Origin: Oscillospiraceae bacterium
Lineage (GTDB): Bacteria; Bacillota; Clostridia; Oscillospirales; Oscillospiraceae
Assembly: GCA_902781745.1 (NCBI GenBank)
Contig: CACZKM010000004.1
Location: 1 to 56,200, forward strand
DNA: 56,200 bases
Direction: 5' to 3'
This document shows, one piece after another, positions 46,905-55,261 of the stretch. The position numbers and the translations under genes were made by a program. Position 1 is the first letter of the stretch. Each line of letters begins with the position of its first letter. A model generated the notes under the pieces. The model saw only the letters and a list, made by a program, of their open reading frames with translations, was not told the origin of the DNA and did no database searches.

Positions 46905-47747
46905 ATGTCTGAATCCTGCACCCATGATTGCAGCACCTGCGGCTCCTCCTGCGAGCACGTAGACGCAAAGGACCTCATCGCGCCTCTGAACAAATATTCC
47001 TCCATCTCCCACGTCTATGCCGTCATGTCCGGCAAGGGCGGCGTGGGCAAGAGCTCCGTCACCGTCTCCCTGGCCGCCGCCATGGCCAAGAAGGGTTTCC
47101 GGGTGGGCGTCATGGACGCCGACGTCACCGGCCCCTCCATCCCCACGGCCTTCGGCATGGACGGCCGGGCCGTAGGCGACGGGGAGTCCATCTTCCCCGA
47201 GATCACCGCCGGCGGCATCAAGGTCATCTCCCTGAACCTCCTGCTGGAGAACAAGGCCGATCCCGTCATCTGGCGGGGCTCCCTGATCTCCGGGGTCATC
47301 AAGCAGTTCTGGACCGACGTGCGCTGGGGCGAGCTGGATTACCTCTTCATCGACATGCCCCCCGGAACCGGCGACGTGCCCCTGACCGTCTTCCAGTCCA
47401 TCCCCGTGGACGGCATCGTGGTGGTCACCTCTCCCCAGGACCTGGTCTCCCTCATCGTCACCAAGGCCGTGCGCATGGCCGACATGATGCACAAGCCCAT
47501 CCTGGGCGTGGTGGAGAACTACAGCTACTTCCAGTGCGACAAGTGTGGGGAGAAGCACTTTATTTTCGGCCACAGCGACCTGGACAAGGTGGCCAAGGAC
47601 GCGGGCGTCAACGTCCTGGCCAACATCCCCATGGACCCCGCCATGGCCGAGGCCATGGACAAGGGCGAGATGGAGAACATCGAGCGCAACTACCTGGAGC
47701 CCGTGGCGGACTATATCCTGGACTACGAGAAGAACAAAAAGAAGTAA
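46905..47747 (+). CDS. Mrp/NBP35-family Fe-S carrier P-loop ATPase
   Basis: 280 aa. The N-terminus carries a cysteine cluster (SCTHDCSTCGSSCEH) as in NBP35-type proteins. The deviant Walker A is VMSGKGGVGKSSVTVSLAAA, followed by VGVMDADVTGPSIPTAFGM, LFIDMPPGTGDVPLT and the CxxC pair SYFQCDKCGEKHFIFG, the Fe-S site at the dimer interface. It should hand Fe-S clusters to apoproteins in the cytosol. GAAAGGAAG upstream, single gene. Confidence 0.93.
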   Translation: MSESCTHDCSTCGSSCEHVDAKDLIAPLNKYSSISHVYAVMSGKGGVGKSSVTVSLAAAMAKKGFRVGVMDADVTGPSIPTAFGMDGRAVGDGESIFPEITAGGIKVISLNLLLENKADPVIWRGSLISGVIKQFWTDVRWGELDYLFIDMPPGTGDVPLTVFQSIPVDGIVVVTSPQDLVSLIVTKAVRMADMMHKPILGVVENYSYFQCDKCGEKHFIFGHSDLDKVAKDAGVNVLANIPMDPAMAEAMDKGEMENIERNYLEPVADYILDYEKNKKK

Positions 47748-47751
47748 AGGG

Positions 47752-47920
47752 AGGCCCTCTCCGTCACGGCTTCGCCGTGCCACCTTTCCCAAAGGGAGAG
47801 GCAAGATTTCGTGTCTTGTCTGCAAAGCCGCACGAAACTTGGCTCCCCCTTTGGGGGAGCTGGCAGGCGCGAAGCGACTGACTGATACTATTCCCAAATT
47901 AAAAACTTTAATTTGGGAAT
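47752..47920. repeat. Palindromic repeats and TTCCCAAATT hairpin
   Basis: GGCCCTCTCCGTCACGG-CTTCG-CCGTG (47753-) and CTCCCCCTTTGGGGGAG (47843-47859) are members of the genome's palindrome family. They are followed by ATTCCCAAATT (47890-47900) paired with AATTTGGGAAT (47910-47920). The latter stem is almost the one at 24356-24385. It probably terminates the Mrp transcript. Confidence 0.65.
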
Positions 47921-48011
47921 CCGCGTGCTGCGCACGCTCATGCCGCGCAAGCGCGTCATACCGTCTCATGCAGTCTCAAATGAGAGGGCTTCATCGTATA
48001 AGGAGAACGGT

Positions 48012-48770
48012 ATGAAACTCATATCCTGGAACGTCAACGGCCTGCGGGCCTGCCTGAAGAAGGACTTCCTGGCCTCCTTCCGGACCTTGGACGCCGACGT
48101 CTTCTGTCTCCAGGAGACCAAGCTCCAGCACCACGCCGGAGACCTGGAGCTCGACCTGCCCGGCTACCACCAGTTCTGGAACAGCGCCGAGAAGAAGGGC
48201 TACTCCGGGGTGGCGGTGTTCACGAAAGCCGAGCCCCTGTCCGTGACCTACGGTCTGGGCGTCGAGGACCATGACCACGAGGGCCGGGTGATCACGGCGG
48301 AGTTCCCGGGCTTCTACCTGGTCTGCTGCTACACCCCCAACGCCCAGAACGAGCTGAAACGCCTGGACTACCGCATGACCTGGGAGGACGCCTTCCGGGC
48401 CTACTTACAGAAGCTGGACGCCGTCAAGCCGGTGATCCTCTGCGGGGACCTGAACGTGGCCCACCAGGAGATCGACCTGAAGAACCCAAAGACCAACCGC
48501 CGCAACGCCGGCTTCACCGACGAGGAGCGGGAGAAGATGACCGACCTGCTGGCCGCGGGCTTTGCCGACACCTACCGGACCCTCTACCCGGAGAAGGTGG
48601 AGTACTCCTGGTGGAGCTACCGGTTCAAGGCCCGGGAGAAGAACGCCGGGTGGCGCATCGACTATTTCATCGTGTCGAATCGGCTCATGGACCGGGTGGC
48701 GGACGCCAAGATCCACACCGAGGTCTTCGGCAGCGACCACTGTCCCGTGGAGCTGACCTTGCACGATTGA
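48012..48770 (+). CDS. xth: Exodeoxyribonuclease III (Xth family)
   Basis: 252 aa, start [20 protein letters not shown] after AAGGAG; the longer frame upstream runs through the repeats and is rejected. Catalytic residues lie in SWNVNGLRA (Asn), CLQETKLQ (metal Glu), CYTPNAQ (Tyr), [12 protein letters not shown] (Asp/Asn), WRIDYFIVS (Asp) and GSDHCPVEL (Asp-His pair). It repairs abasic sites and blocked 3' ends. Followed by a strong terminator. Confidence 0.94.
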   Translation: MKLISWNVNGLRACLKKDFLASFRTLDADVFCLQETKLQHHAGDLELDLPGYHQFWNSAEKKGYSGVAVFTKAEPLSVTYGLGVEDHDHEGRVITAEFPGFYLVCCYTPNAQNELKRLDYRMTWEDAFRAYLQKLDAVKPVILCGDLNVAHQEIDLKNPKTNRRNAGFTDEEREKMTDLLAAGFADTYRTLYPEKVEYSWWSYRFKAREKNAGWRIDYFIVSNRLMDRVADAKIHTEVFGSDHCPVELTLHD

Positions 48771-48784
48771 TCGAACCAGAACAG

Positions 48785-48830
48785 AACGCGGACCCCAACG
48801 CTGAAAGCCAGCGCGGGGTCCGCGTTTTTG
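48785..48830 (+). terminator. Rho-independent terminator of the exonuclease III gene
   Basis: AACGCGGACCCC..CGCTG pairs with CCAGCG..GGGGTCCGCGTT and is followed by T3G. Confidence 0.85.
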
Positions 48831-48880
48831 TCTGTCTTTTTATACTATTTCTTGATAAAAACATTTCATATGTTTTTATT

Positions 48881-48973
48881 ACCATGGGCTATGCCCATGG
48901 CCGCCGCACGGATGTGCGGCGAAGAAAGCCGTTCGCCGTGGGCGATTAAAATGTTTTTTAAACATTTTAATCG
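48881..48973 (-). terminator. Row of hairpins below the minus-strand operon
   Basis: CCATGGGC/GCCCATGG, CCGCCGCAC/TGTGCGGCG and, AT-rich, CGATTAAAATGTTT (48943-48956) with its exact complement (48960-48973). The last can end transcription coming from the minus-strand operon; the row may also protect the 3' end. Confidence 0.55.
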
Positions 48974-48983
48974 ATAATTAGTA

Positions 48984-49565
48984 TTACCGATAAATCGTCT
49001 GGGTGGGGCTGGCTCCCTGGCCGGTGATCCCCTGGAGGTAAGTCATCACCGGGCCCATGGCCTCCAGGAACCGGGCCTGGGCCTTCTTCTGCCGCTCGAA
49101 GAACTTCTTCTTCACGGGAGGCGTCCACCGGCACCACACCGAGGGCAGCCCGTTCAGGGAGATCCACAGGCAGCTTCCGTCGTAGGTGGTGGTGGTGTGG
49201 CCGTCCTCGTCGGAGCTCTCGGAGTAGAGCAGGCACTCGGCGTACCCCGTCACCAGGTCCAGGGGAAGGAGAAGGGTGTCCTTCTCCGCCCGGAACAGGC
49301 GGTTGGTGTTGTCCGCCTGGAACTCCCCCTGGATGAAGTCCGGGGCAAAGACCCGTTCATACTCCGGCTGCCGGGCGTAGAGGCCCTGGATGCCCCGGAC
49401 CTCCCCCAGGGTCATGCTCTTGCTCCAGGCCCGGGAGAGGAATCGCAGGTTTTTCTGCAGAGGCTTCCGGCAGTCCGGGCAGATCACGCCGTCGGCCAGC
49501 TTGTTGTACTTCTTGCGGCTGTTTCCGCAGAGGGAACAATCCTGTGATGTGAAATGCAGTCCCAT
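48984..49565 (-). CDS. Zinc-ribbon protein, unknown
   Basis: 193 aa, start MGLHFTSQDCSLCGNSRKKY. A CSLC...CPDC ribbon occupies residues 10-32. A middle region follows (SMTLGEVRGIQGLYARQPEY) and a C-terminus ending in a helix (KKFFERQKKAQARFLEAMGP). Similar ribbons with a downstream SHOCT/DUF4428-like section occur in many Firmicutes, but I cannot assign a family. GGGAGGTG before the ATG; last gene of the minus-strand cluster, 54 nt after the peptidase. Confidence 0.7.
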   Translation of the reverse strand: MGLHFTSQDCSLCGNSRKKYNKLADGVICPDCRKPLQKNLRFLSRAWSKSMTLGEVRGIQGLYARQPEYERVFAPDFIQGEFQADNTNRLFRAEKDTLLLPLDLVTGYAECLLYSESSDEDGHTTTTYDGSCLWISLNGLPSVWCRWTPPVKKKFFERQKKAQARFLEAMGPVMTYLQGITGQGASPTQTIYR

Positions 49566-49619
49566 GGCGCACCTCCCGGCGTCGTGTCGGTCAGGCTTCG
49601 GCGTCTTTCTGTCTCAGAT

Positions 49620-50873
49620 TTACACTTCTTCCAATAACGCCCGGTATTCCTCGGCGGACCGCACCTGGCCCACCGCCGACAGGGACGCCCGGTCCCAGCG
49701 GAAGAGGTCCTTGGCCAGGTCCATCACGTCCTGGCGGGTGACGGCGTCGTAGGCCGCGATGATCTGCTCCGGGGTCAGGATCTCCCCGGTGAAGAGGAGG
49801 GACCGGCCGGCGTGGCTCATCCGGGCCTGGGTGGACTCCAGCCCCATGATTACGTTGGCCTTGGACTGCTCCCTGGCCCGCTCCAGCTCCTCGTCGGTGG
49901 GGCCCTGGGCCAAAAACTCCCGGATTACCTGGCAGATGGTCTGGATGGCCTGGGCCTCGGTCTCCTTATTCAGGGCGGTGTAGACGCAGAAGACCCCGGT
50001 GTCGGCGTGGCCCGCCCCGTAGGAGTAGACCGAGTAGCACAGCCCCTGCTGCTCCCGCACCCGCTGGAAGAGCCGGGAGGACACTCCCCCGCCCAGGATG
50101 GCGGAGAGGAGCTGGAGGGCGAACCGCCTGGGGGAGTCGTAGGTCAGGCCGGGGAAGGCCAGGGTCAGGTGGTTCTGCTCGATGGGCTTTTTCGTGGCCA
50201 CGAAGGCCGGGGTGTAGGCCGCCGGGGCGGTATCCGTCTTCTCCCCGGCGGGGAGGGCGGAAAACCGGCGGCGGAGGTCCGCCAGGACCTCTTCGGAAAA
50301 GCTCCCCGCCAGGGCCACCACGGTGTTGTCCGGCCGGTAGTGGCGGCGGTGGTAGTCCTTGAGGAAGGCCCCGGTCATGGGCGCCAGGGTCTCCTCCTTC
50401 CCCAGGATAGGCCGGGAGAGGGGGGAGCCGGCGTAGACGTGCTCGAAGAGCTTTTCCCCGCACAGGTCGTCGGGGGTGTCCTCGTACATATCGATCTCCT
50501 CCAGGATGACCCCCCGCTCGGTCTCCACGGCCTTCTGGTCAAATCGGGAGCAGAAGACCATGTCCCAGAGGATATCCAGGGCCTGGGCCAGGTGGTCGTC
50601 CAGGACGTGGGCGTAGAAGCAGGTGCACTCCTTGGTGGTGAAGGCGTTCATCTGGCCGCCGATGGCGTCGGTCTGCCGGGCGATGTCGGCGGCGGACCGG
50701 GTCTCGGTGCCCTTGAAGAGCATGTGCTCGATGAAGTGGGCCGCGCCGGACTCCCCGTCCTTCTCCTCCCTTGAGCCCCCGGCGATCCAGAAGCCCAGGG
50801 CGGCGGAGCGGACGGTGGGGATGGCCTCGGTGACCAGACGGACGCCGTTGGGGAGGGTTTCGATCTGTACCAT
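49620..50873 (-). CDS. M16-family zinc peptidase
   Basis: 417 aa. The inverted zinc motif HFIEHMLFKGT (HxxEH, near residue 50) and the downstream Glu (ETERGVILEEIDMYED) identify a pitrilysin/PqqL-like peptidase. The inactive C-terminal half has LTLAFPGLTYDSPRRFALQL and GGGVSSRLFQRVREQQGLCY. It corresponds to Bacillus YmxG/MlpA, a processing-peptidase-like cytosolic enzyme. Start at ATG 50873 after GAGGT; 28 nt after the MurE-kinase fusion. Confidence 0.92.
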   Translation of the reverse strand: MVQIETLPNGVRLVTEAIPTVRSAALGFWIAGGSREEKDGESGAAHFIEHMLFKGTETRSAADIARQTDAIGGQMNAFTTKECTCFYAHVLDDHLAQALDILWDMVFCSRFDQKAVETERGVILEEIDMYEDTPDDLCGEKLFEHVYAGSPLSRPILGKEETLAPMTGAFLKDYHRRHYRPDNTVVALAGSFSEEVLADLRRRFSALPAGEKTDTAPAAYTPAFVATKKPIEQNHLTLAFPGLTYDSPRRFALQLLSAILGGGVSSRLFQRVREQQGLCYSVYSYGAGHADTGVFCVYTALNKETEAQAIQTICQVIREFLAQGPTDEELERAREQSKANVIMGLESTQARMSHAGRSLLFTGEILTPEQIIAAYDAVTRQDVMDLAKDLFRWDRASLSAVGQVRSAEEYRALLEEV

Positions 50874-50901
50874 GGACGATACCTCGTTTCCGCGGGTAGG
50901 A

Positions 50902-53271
50902 TTACCGCTTTCTTTCAATGGTGGTCCCCAGGGACTTTTCGGAGATGGCCTCCAGGAGGATGGCGTGCTCCATGCGGCCGTCCAGGACGGTGACCGCCCC
51001 CACCCCGTGCTCCACGGCGTGGATGCAGTTGAGGGTCTTGGGGATCATGCCCCCGGCGATGAGCCCGCTGTCCATGAGCTCCCGGGCCCGGCTCACGTCC
51101 ATCCGGGCGATGCGGGTGGACTGGTTCTGGCTGTCCACCAGGATGCCGTCGGTGTCGGTGAGGAAGACCAGCTTGTCCGCCTTCACCGCCTCGGCCACCG
51201 CCCGGGCGGCGTCGTCGGCGTTGCAGTTGCAGGCCCCGCCGTCCTCTCCCCGGGAGATGGGGGAGACCACCGGCAGGAAGCCGGCGTCCAGCAGGGTGTG
51301 GAGGAGGGTGGGGTCCACCTTGGAGATGGCGCCCACCCGGCCCAGGGCGGGGTCCTTCTGCCGGGCGGTGATGAGGCCGCCGTCCCGGCCGGAGACGCCG
51401 CAGGCCCGAGCCCCGATCTTGTCCAGGGCGGCCACCACGGCCTTGTTGACCTTGGCGGAGAGGGCCATCTCGGCGGTGTCCAGCACCGCCTCGTCGGTGA
51501 CCCGGTAGCCCTTCTCGAACTGGGTGGGCACCCCCAGCCGGTCCAGGAGCGTGGTGATCTCCTTGCCGCCCCCGTGGACCAGCACCACCCGGACCCCCAC
51601 GGACTGGAGGGCGGCGGCGTCCTCCAGGATGGTGTCGGTAGAGGCGGTGTCCAAGGTGGCCCCGCCGTATTTGATGACGATGGTCTTCCCCTCGTACCGG
51701 CGCAGGAGGGGGAGGACGTCCAGCAGGGCCCGGACCTTGCTCATGCCGTCCATGCCGTGCTGTACATCGTATTCATGGAGATATTTTTTCGAGTACTCCA
51801 CGTCGGAGGGGGTGTCGACATACTCGATGCCCCGCTTCTGCCGGGTCTCGGCCCCCTTGCCGGTGAGAAGGATGACCGTGGGCTCCTCGCAGCCCATCAC
51901 CGCCAGGCGGACGGCCTCTCCCCGGTCGGGGACGATGGAGTAGTCGCAGTTTTCCGCCTCCACATACCGGGCGATGTCCCGGCAGATGTTCTCCACGGGC
52001 TCCTCCCCGGCGTCCTCCTCGGTGAGGATGACCAGGTCGGAGTACTTCCCGGAGATCTCCCCCAGGTCCTTCCGGCGGTCGTAGGCCTTATAGCCCGGGC
52101 AGCCGAAGACCGTGACGATCCGCCGGCCGGGATACTCCTCCTTGACGGACTTGAACAGGGTCTCGAAACTCATCCGGTTGTGGGCGTAGTCCACGATGAC
52201 GGAGACCTTCTCGTCGGCGTTGGCGTAGACCTCCATCCGCCCCGGCACCCTTGCCTTCATGAGGCCGGCGTAGGCGTACTGCTCGGGGATGCCCAGGGCC
52301 TCGCACACCGCCAGGGCGGCCAGGGCGTTCTGGACGTTGAAGAGGCCGGGCATGGTCAGCCGGAACTCCCGGCTGTACCGGGGGGTCTTCACCCGGAAGA
52401 GGATGTCGCCCCCCTGCTTCCGCACCTGGGAGCCGAAGATGGTGGCGGAGGGGTCCTTCTGGGAGAAGGTGATGATCCGGGGGCTGCTCTTCCGGGCGGC
52501 CTCCAGGACCCGGTCGGCGTGGTCGGAGTCCAGGTTGACGCAGGCGGCGGCGGCCTGGCGGAAGATCCGGAGCTTGGAGGAGAAGTAGTCCTCAAAGTCC
52601 GGGTGCTCGATGGGGGAGATGTGGTCCAGGCCGATGTTCAGGAAGACGGCGGCGGCGAACTCCACGTTCATCACCCGGTCATACTTCAGGGCCTGGCTGG
52701 AGACCTCCATGGTGAGGTAGCGCATTTTGCTCTCCACGGCGTGGGCGAAGTGGCGCTCTAAGTCCAGGGGCTCCGGGGTGGTGAGGTGGGACTCAAACTT
52801 CTCCACCCCGTCGAAGGTCTCGATGGAGGAGATGACGCCGCTGGGGGCCTGCTTCTTGGCGGCCAGGTATTCGTCAAAGATATACTTGAGGTAGTAGGTG
52901 GTGGAGGACTTGCCCTTGGTGCCGGTGATGCCCACCACCCCCAGCTTGGAGGAGGGGTGGTTGTAGTAGAAGTCCGCCAGCAGGGCCATGGCCGACCGCA
53001 CGTCGGTGACCTGGAGGCAGGGGGCGTCCACGTCGCCGTAGGGCTTCTCCGCCAGGTAGGCGAAGGCCCCGGCGCCCAGGGCGGCCCGGAGGAACTCCTC
53101 CTTGAAGTGGGCGCCCTTGCAGATGAACAGGGTGCCGGGCGCCACCTGCCGGGAGTCGCAGCTCACCAGGGCCACCTCCCGGGTCAGGGGCGCGCCGGCG
53201 GCGCTCACCAGCAGGCCCTCCTTCTGCAGCAATTGGATGTAATCCCCCAGGGGATACAGCGTCAGATTCAT
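50902..53271 (-). CDS. MurE-type Mur ligase fused to an acetylglutamate-kinase domain
   Basis: 789 aa in one uninterrupted frame. Residues 1 to about 495 are a MurE-class ligase: VSCDSRQVAPGTLFICKG, P-loop GITGTKGKSSTTYYL, EVSSQALKYDR, GLDHISPIEHPDFEDYF, GLFNVQNALAALAVCEA, VDYAHNRMSFETL and VFGCPGYKAYDRR. At the place of the DNPR motif that binds diaminopimelate in MurE it reads TEEDAGEEP, so the added amino acid cannot be assigned. From about 505 on follows a full ArgB-like kinase: KTIVIKYGGATLD, VVLVHGGGKEITTLLDRLG, GVSGRDGGLITA, CNCNADDAARAVAEAV and AGGMIPKTLNCIHAVEHGV. No ribosome site precedes the Met pair at the junction. AAAGGAAGTGG precedes the true ATG; the upstream frame is rejected. 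Third gene of the cluster. Confidence 0.85.
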   Translation of the reverse strand: MNLTLYPLGDYIQLLQKEGLLVSAAGAPLTREVALVSCDSRQVAPGTLFICKGAHFKEEFLRAALGAGAFAYLAEKPYGDVDAPCLQVTDVRSAMALLADFYYNHPSSKLGVVGITGTKGKSSTTYYLKYIFDEYLAAKKQAPSGVISSIETFDGVEKFESHLTTPEPLDLERHFAHAVESKMRYLTMEVSSQALKYDRVMNVEFAAAVFLNIGLDHISPIEHPDFEDYFSSKLRIFRQAAAACVNLDSDHADRVLEAARKSSPRIITFSQKDPSATIFGSQVRKQGGDILFRVKTPRYSREFRLTMPGLFNVQNALAALAVCEALGIPEQYAYAGLMKARVPGRMEVYANADEKVSVIVDYAHNRMSFETLFKSVKEEYPGRRIVTVFGCPGYKAYDRRKDLGEISGKYSDLVILTEEDAGEEPVENICRDIARYVEAENCDYSIVPDRGEAVRLAVMGCEEPTVILLTGKGAETRQKRGIEYVDTPSDVEYSKKYLHEYDVQHGMDGMSKVRALLDVLPLLRRYEGKTIVIKYGGATLDTASTDTILEDAAALQSVGVRVVLVHGGGKEITTLLDRLGVPTQFEKGYRVTDEAVLDTAEMALSAKVNKAVVAALDKIGARACGVSGRDGGLITARQKDPALGRVGAISKVDPTLLHTLLDAGFLPVVSPISRGEDGGACNCNADDAARAVAEAVKADKLVFLTDTDGILVDSQNQSTRIARMDVSRARELMDSGLIAGGMIPKTLNCIHAVEHGVGAVTVLDGRMEHAILLEAISEKSLGTTIERKR

Positions 53272-53300
53272 GGAACCACTTCCTTTCTGTCTCTCGTCCG

Positions 53301-54005
53301 TCATACGTTCCGCAGCCGCTTCCCGCAGCGCAGGATAGACTGCTCCGCCAGGATCTCCATGGCGTCGATATAGTAAGGGGGCAGGCCGTGGAGGGTCCGG
53401 TAGACCGACAGCTCCGTGCAGCCCAGGATGGCGCAGTCGCACCCGGCCTGCCGGAGGAAGGAATCGATCTCCCCGAACTTCTCCCGGGAGCCGGTCTCCC
53501 CCCGCTTGATCTCGTCGTAAATGATGGACATGACCACCTTCTGGAGGTCCGCCGGCGGCGTCACGGCGGTCAGTCCCGCCGCCTCCAGCTCCTTCTGGTA
53601 GATGCCCGTCTGAATGGTGCCGTCGGTGGCCAGGATGCCCACCGTCCGGCGGCCGGCGGCGGCGATGGCCCCCACGGTCTCCCGGATCATGTGGATGATG
53701 GGGACGGTAAGCTGGGCCTGGAGCCGGTCGGCAAAGTAGTGGGAGGTGTTGCAGGGGATGGCCAGCACGGTGCATCCCGCCCCCTCCAGGAGCTTCGCGT
53801 CGGCCAGCAGGGTCTCATAGACCGCCTCGGCGTCGCCTCCCAGAATGCCCGCGGTGCGGTCGGGGATCTTGGCGTCGCTCCAGATGAGGACCCGAAGGTG
53901 CTCCTGGTCGCTCTCGGCCTGGGTGCGGTCGATGATCCGCTGGTAAAAGGTGTTGGTGGCCTGGGGACCCATGCCGCCCAGCACGCCTAAAATGCCTTCC
54001 TTCAT
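53301..54005 (-). CDS. Aspartate/glutamate racemase family protein
   Basis: 234 aa, start MKEGILGVLGGMGPQATNTF. The two catalytic cysteines lie in LAIPCNTSHYF and AILGCTELSVYRT, as in cofactor-independent aspartate racemases; the opening GGMGPxAT is typical of the aspartate branch. It would make D-Asp (or D-Glu). It lies 10 nt after the ATP-grasp ligase and 29 nt before the MurE fusion, a pairing that I recall from enterococcal D-Asp cross-bridge genes. Confidence 0.9.
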   Translation of the reverse strand: MKEGILGVLGGMGPQATNTFYQRIIDRTQAESDQEHLRVLIWSDAKIPDRTAGILGGDAEAVYETLLADAKLLEGAGCTVLAIPCNTSHYFADRLQAQLTVPIIHMIRETVGAIAAAGRRTVGILATDGTIQTGIYQKELEAAGLTAVTPPADLQKVVMSIIYDEIKRGETGSREKFGEIDSFLRQAGCDCAILGCTELSVYRTLHGLPPYYIDAMEILAEQSILRCGKRLRNV

Positions 54006-54015
54006 GGGAATCAAC

Positions 54016-55224
54016 TCAATTCTTTTTCTCGTAATAGGTCTTATACTTCTTAAAGTGGCCCAAAAGGTTCTTTTTCATGCGCAGGGTCCGGCCGAAGGAC
54101 TTGTCCCCGCTGTAAAACAGGGGGGTGACCTCCTGACCGGCGGCGATGCGGGCCTTCATCTCCTTGTGGTAGTCGGAGACGATATAGTCGAAGGCCACCT
54201 TCCGGGGGACCACCCGCCACAGGCTGGGGTTGTCGGCGATGACGAAGGGGAGGTCCTTCCCCTCCACCCGGTCCTCCACCAGGAGCCTGGCGATGTTGTA
54301 CCCCGCGCCGGTGACATAGAAATTGCTCCGGCCCTGGCGGCAGTTGATCTCGAAGAACTGGTACTTCCCCGTCCGCTGGTCGTACTTGATGTCAAAGTTG
54401 GAGAAGCCCACGTAGCCGATCTCCTCCAGGAAGTCCTTCACCTTCTCGCACAGCTCCCGGTTGACCTCCGTGAGGATGACGGCGTGGTTGCCGATGCCGT
54501 GGGGGGTGTGCTCCTCCAGGAGGACGTGGCCCAGGCACATGAGCTTGACCTTGGCGTTGCGGTCGGAGTAGCAGGTGAGGACCCGCATGAAGCTGTCGTC
54601 CCCGGGGACGTAGTCCTGGATGATCATGGTGTCGGGGTACCCGGCGGCATAGACCTTGTCCAGGACCTCTTCCAGGTTGGCCCGGTCGGGGCAGGTGAAG
54701 ACCTTCTCGTTGCCCTCAAAGGGGTGCTCCCAGTAGGCCACGCCGTTGGCGGGCTTGCAGATATAGGGGGCGGGGAAGGGCAGCTCGAAGTCGTGGCCCA
54801 TCTCCTTGGAATACACAAAGGTCCCGGGGTGGTCGATGCCGTGCTTGTCGCACAGGGCGTAGAACTTCTCCTTGTTGATGAGGTCGTTGATCATCTCCCC
54901 GCTGACCGTGGCGGCGATGCAGTTGTCCGGGAAGCTGTCCTTGTTCTCGGCGGCCAGCTTCACATAGCTGTCGCCGCAGCCGATGACCAGGACGGTCTTT
55001 CCTTCAAACTCCTTCGCGGCGTTGGCCACGTTCTCCCGGAAGGTCGCCGGGTCCTCGTTCTTCGGGCACACCCGGTAGTCGATGATGGAGGACCCGTAGG
55101 CCGGGCCCGAGGCGAACTTTCCGTAGCAGACGGATTTGACGCCGTAGGCCTCATGGAAGGCCCGGGCGACGCTGTAGACGTTGATGTCCCCTCCGAAGAG
55201 GAGGGGCTGGAAACGCTGTTCCAT
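54016..55224 (-). CDS. ATP-grasp ligase, D-aspartate ligase-like
   Basis: 402 aa, start MEQRFQPLLFGGDINVYSVA after AAAGGAAGTG. The opening LLFGGDINVYSVARAFHEAY resembles the Asl D-aspartate:UDP-MurNAc-peptide ligases. ATP-grasp features follow: PYICKPANGVAYW (Lys for ATP), MIIQDYVPGDDSFMRVLTCY, FSNFDIKYDQRTGKYQFFEI then NCRQGRSN (Mg-binding acid/Asn pair). It is a carboxylate-amine ligase; the racemase gene next to it favours D-Asp as substrate, joined to the third residue of the stem peptide. First gene of the operon. Chemistry is inferred, not proven. Confidence 0.8.
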   Translation of the reverse strand: MEQRFQPLLFGGDINVYSVARAFHEAYGVKSVCYGKFASGPAYGSSIIDYRVCPKNEDPATFRENVANAAKEFEGKTVLVIGCGDSYVKLAAENKDSFPDNCIAATVSGEMINDLINKEKFYALCDKHGIDHPGTFVYSKEMGHDFELPFPAPYICKPANGVAYWEHPFEGNEKVFTCPDRANLEEVLDKVYAAGYPDTMIIQDYVPGDDSFMRVLTCYSDRNAKVKLMCLGHVLLEEHTPHGIGNHAVILTEVNRELCEKVKDFLEEIGYVGFSNFDIKYDQRTGKYQFFEINCRQGRSNFYVTGAGYNIARLLVEDRVEGKDLPFVIADNPSLWRVVPRKVAFDYIVSDYHKEMKARIAAGQEVTPLFYSGDKSFGRTLRMKKNLLGHFKKYKTYYEKKN

Positions 55225-55261
55225 GGTGAAAACACTTCCTTTGTATGGATACAGGGCCATG

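Noticed and set aside
50623-52761. 712-codon plus-strand frame opposite the MurE-kinase fusion
   Set aside because: GC-rich third positions open long antisense frames; the composition is Gly/Val/His/Pro-rich with no domain, and the minus strand carries clear Mur ligase and kinase motifs. The same holds for 21894-23492, 26513-28180, 29426-30595, 31282-32622, 39180-40769 and 44551-46728.
53272-53775. An N-terminal extension of the MurE-kinase fusion into the racemase gene
   Set aside because: It overlaps the racemase in another frame and is Pro/His/Arg-rich; the ATG at 53271 has a good ribosome site.
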